A stretch of 64,000 nucleotides of DNA from Flectonema sp. DT1601. Taxonomy: Eukaryota; Euglenozoa; Diplonemea; Diplonemida; Diplonemidae. Where the stretch lies: positions 657,883-721,882 of the forward strand of contig OZ025846.1 in NCBI GenBank assembly GCA_964019425.1, read 5' to 3'. Each line of letters starts with the position of its first letter. The stretch's first letter is position 1. The position numbers were made by a program, and so were the translations under genes. Under the pieces are notes generated by a model. The model was given only the letters and a program-made list of their open reading frames with translations. It did no database searches and had not been told where the DNA came from. Positions 62,101 through 64,000 of this stretch are shown piece after piece.

Positions 62101-64000
62101 CCGCAAACCCGCAAACCCGCAAACCCGCAAACCCGCAAACCCGCAAACCCGCAAACCCGCAAACCCGCAAACCCGCAAACCCGCAAACCCGCAAACCCGC
62201 AAACCCGCAAACCCGCAAACCCGCAAACCCGCAAACGCCGCAAACCCGCAAACCCGCAAACCCGCAAACCCGCAAACCCGCAAACCCGCAAACCCGCAAA
62301 CCCGCAAACCCGCAAACCCGCAAACCCGCAAACCCGCAAACCCGCAAACCCGCAAACCCGCAAACCCGCAAACCCGCAAACCCGCAAACCCGCAAACCCG
62401 CAAACCCGCAAACCCGCAAACCCGCAAACCCGCAAACCCGCAAACCCGCAAACCCGCAAACCCGCAAACCCGCAAACCCGCAAACCCGCAAACCCGCAAA
62501 CCCGCAAACCCGCAAACCCGCAAACCCGCAAACCCGCAAACCCGCAAACCCGCAAACCCGCAAACCCGCAAACCCGCAAACCCGCAAACCCGCAAACCCG
62601 CAAACCCGCAAACCCGCAAACCCGCAAACCCGCAAACCCGCAAACCCGCAAACCCGCAAACCCGCAAACCCGCAAACCCGCAAACCCGCAAACCCGCAAA
62701 CCCGCAAACCCGCAAACCCGCAAACCCGCAAACCCGCAAACCCGCAAACCCGCAAACCCGCAAACCCGCAAACCCGCAAACCCGCAAACCCGCAAACCCG
62801 CAAACCCGCAAACCCGCAAACCCGCAAACCCGCAAACCCGCAAACCCGCAAACCCGCAAACCCGCAAACCCGCAAACCCGCAAACCCGCAAACCCGCAAA
62901 CCCGCAAACCCGCAAACCCGCAAACCCGCAAACCCGCAAACCCGCAAACCCGCAAACCCGCAAACCCGCAAACCCGCAAACCCGCAAACCCGCAAACCCG
63001 CAAACCCGCAAACCCGCAAACCCGCAAACCCGCAAACCCGCAAACCCGCAAACCCGCAAACCCGCAAACCCGCAAACCCGCAAACCCGCAAACCCGCAAA
63101 CCCGCAAACCCGCAAACCCGCAAACCCGCAAACCCGCAAACCCGCAAACCCGCAAACCCGCAAACCCGCAAACCCGCAAACCCGCAAACCCGCAAACCCG
63201 CAAACCCGCAAACCCGCAAACCCGCAAACCCGCAAACCCGCAAACCCGCAAACCCGCAAACCCGCAAACCCGCAAACCCGCAAACCCGCAAACCCGCAAA
63301 CCCGCAAACCCGCAAACCCGCAAACCCGCAAACCCGCAAACCCGCAAACCCGCAAACCCGCAAACCCGCAAACCCGCAAACCCGCAAACCCGCAAACCCG
63401 CAAACCCGCAAACCCGCAAACCCGCAAACCCGCAAACCCGCAAACCCGCAAACCCGCAAACCCGCAAACCCGCAAACCCGCAAACCCGCAAACCCGCAAA
63501 CCCGCAAACCCGCAAACCCGCAAACCCGCAAACCCGCAAACCCGCAAACCCGCAAACCCGCAAACCCGCAAACCCGCAAACCCGCAAACCCGCAAACCCG
63601 CAAACCCGCAAACCCGCAAACCCGCAAACCCGCAAACCCGCAAACCCGCAAACCCGCAAACCCGCAAACCCGCAAACCCGCAAACCCGCAAACCCGCAAA
63701 CCCGCAAACCCGCAAACCCGCAAACCCGCAAACCCGCAAACCCGCAAACCCGCAAACCCGCAAACCCGCAAACCCGCAAACCCGCAAACCCGCAAACCCG
63801 CAAACCCGCAAACCCGCAAACCCGCAAACCCGCAAACCCGCAAACCCGCAAACCCGCAAACCCGCAAACCCGCAAACCCGCAAACCCGCAAACCCGCAAA
63901 CCCGCAAACCCGCAAACCCGCAAACCCGCAAACCCGCAAACCCGCAAACCCGCAAACCCGCAAACCCGCAAACCCGCAAACCCGCAAACCCGCAAACCCG
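59164..64000 (+). repeat. CAAACCCG telomere-like array, block 4 (over 4.8 kb, about 604 units)
   Basis: Tandem copies of one 8-base unit from the element's right edge to the window end, with a single irregularity: one extra G at about 62237. The G-rich strand is TTTGCGGG, a telomere-like composition. The C-rich strand reads 5' to 3' from left to right, so the G-rich 3' direction points into the window, not out of its right end. All six frames are open because the unit has no stop in any phase, so the very long - strand frames are not genes. Array length may be limited by the window or by assembly. Confidence 0.95.

Noticed and set aside
59080-63995. Three - strand reading frames of about 1,600 codons across the array
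   Set aside because: They are translations of an 8-base tandem repeat without stops in any phase; no gene-like composition or start context.
59164-64000. CRISPR array
   Set aside because: The repeat is 8 bases with no spacers, and the genome is eukaryotic.
59164-64000. True chromosome end at the window's right edge
   Set aside because: The G-rich strand points left, opposite to a right-hand telomere; an interstitial array or assembly join fits better.

Overview
The window is nuclear DNA of a protist. Its left part (about 2-38.6 kb) is AT-rich, full of poly(A) and poly(T) runs, and carries fourteen likely protein genes, all on the + strand. Seven of them have short GT-AG introns that I could place by restoring frame and family sequence. 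Most start codons lie a few to about 60 bases after an AG that often follows a pyrimidine-rich stretch. That is the layout expected of one-way gene clusters whose transcripts get a spliced leader. With twinfilin, an LRR-fused dual-specificity phosphatase, an RHS/CRN-like NTPase and a tyrosine-recombinase retroelement inside telomere-like repeats, this suggests a euglenozoan, more like a diplonemid or early kinetoplastid relative than a trypanosomatid because cis introns are common. The assignment is inference.

Host genes in order: LRR dual-specificity phosphatase (2.0-4.2 kb), U1A/U2B''-type RNA-binding protein (7.3-8.1), membrane-anchored metallophosphoesterase (8.8-9.5), twinfilin (9.9-10.9), a small membrane protein (11.7-12.1), a possible mitochondrial protein (14.8-15.4), two neighbouring cold-shock-domain proteins with Arg-rich tails (15.8-18.0), a TMC-like channel (18.4-20.6), a tiny PAN/apple protein (21.2-21.5), a secreted calcium-binding EGF protein (22.0-23.2), a 2,649-residue six-exon protein combining EF-hands, WD40, a CLU-like middle and TPRs (24.3-32.6), a 98-residue two-exon protein (32.7-33.1) and a secreted 1,676-residue WSC/LamG protein (33.6-38.6). 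I see no operon-like functional theme. RNA binding and splicing (U1A/U2B'', the two cold-shock proteins) and surface or secreted proteins (TMC, EGF, LamG) recur.

From 38.6 kb the character changes. After 5 kb with almost no recognisable gene comes an accessory zone: a coiled-coil/HNH gene whose proposed intron holds a Penelope-like reverse transcriptase remnant, a MULE-like zinc-knuckle remnant on the - strand, an RHS/CRN-like NTPase fossil, tandem AT-rich repeats, a piece of LSU rRNA on the - strand, an unidentified coiled-coil reading frame, and the 3' part of a LINE reverse transcriptase.

The right end is dominated by an 8-bp repeat, CAAACCCG (G-rich strand TTTGCGGG), in blocks at 42.97, 50.07, 53.6 and from 59.16 kb to the window edge (over 4.8 kb, one irregularity). 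A GC-rich 5.3-kb tyrosine-recombinase retroelement (gag-like, recombinase, RT-RNase H) that looks whole sits inside this array. It resembles the TATE/VIPER class of kinetoplastids. The LINE fragment and two copies of a shared repeat module also run, in the same orientation, into the C-rich repeat, which suggests a nest of telomere-homing or array-homing retroelements. That nest is the most interesting feature of the window.
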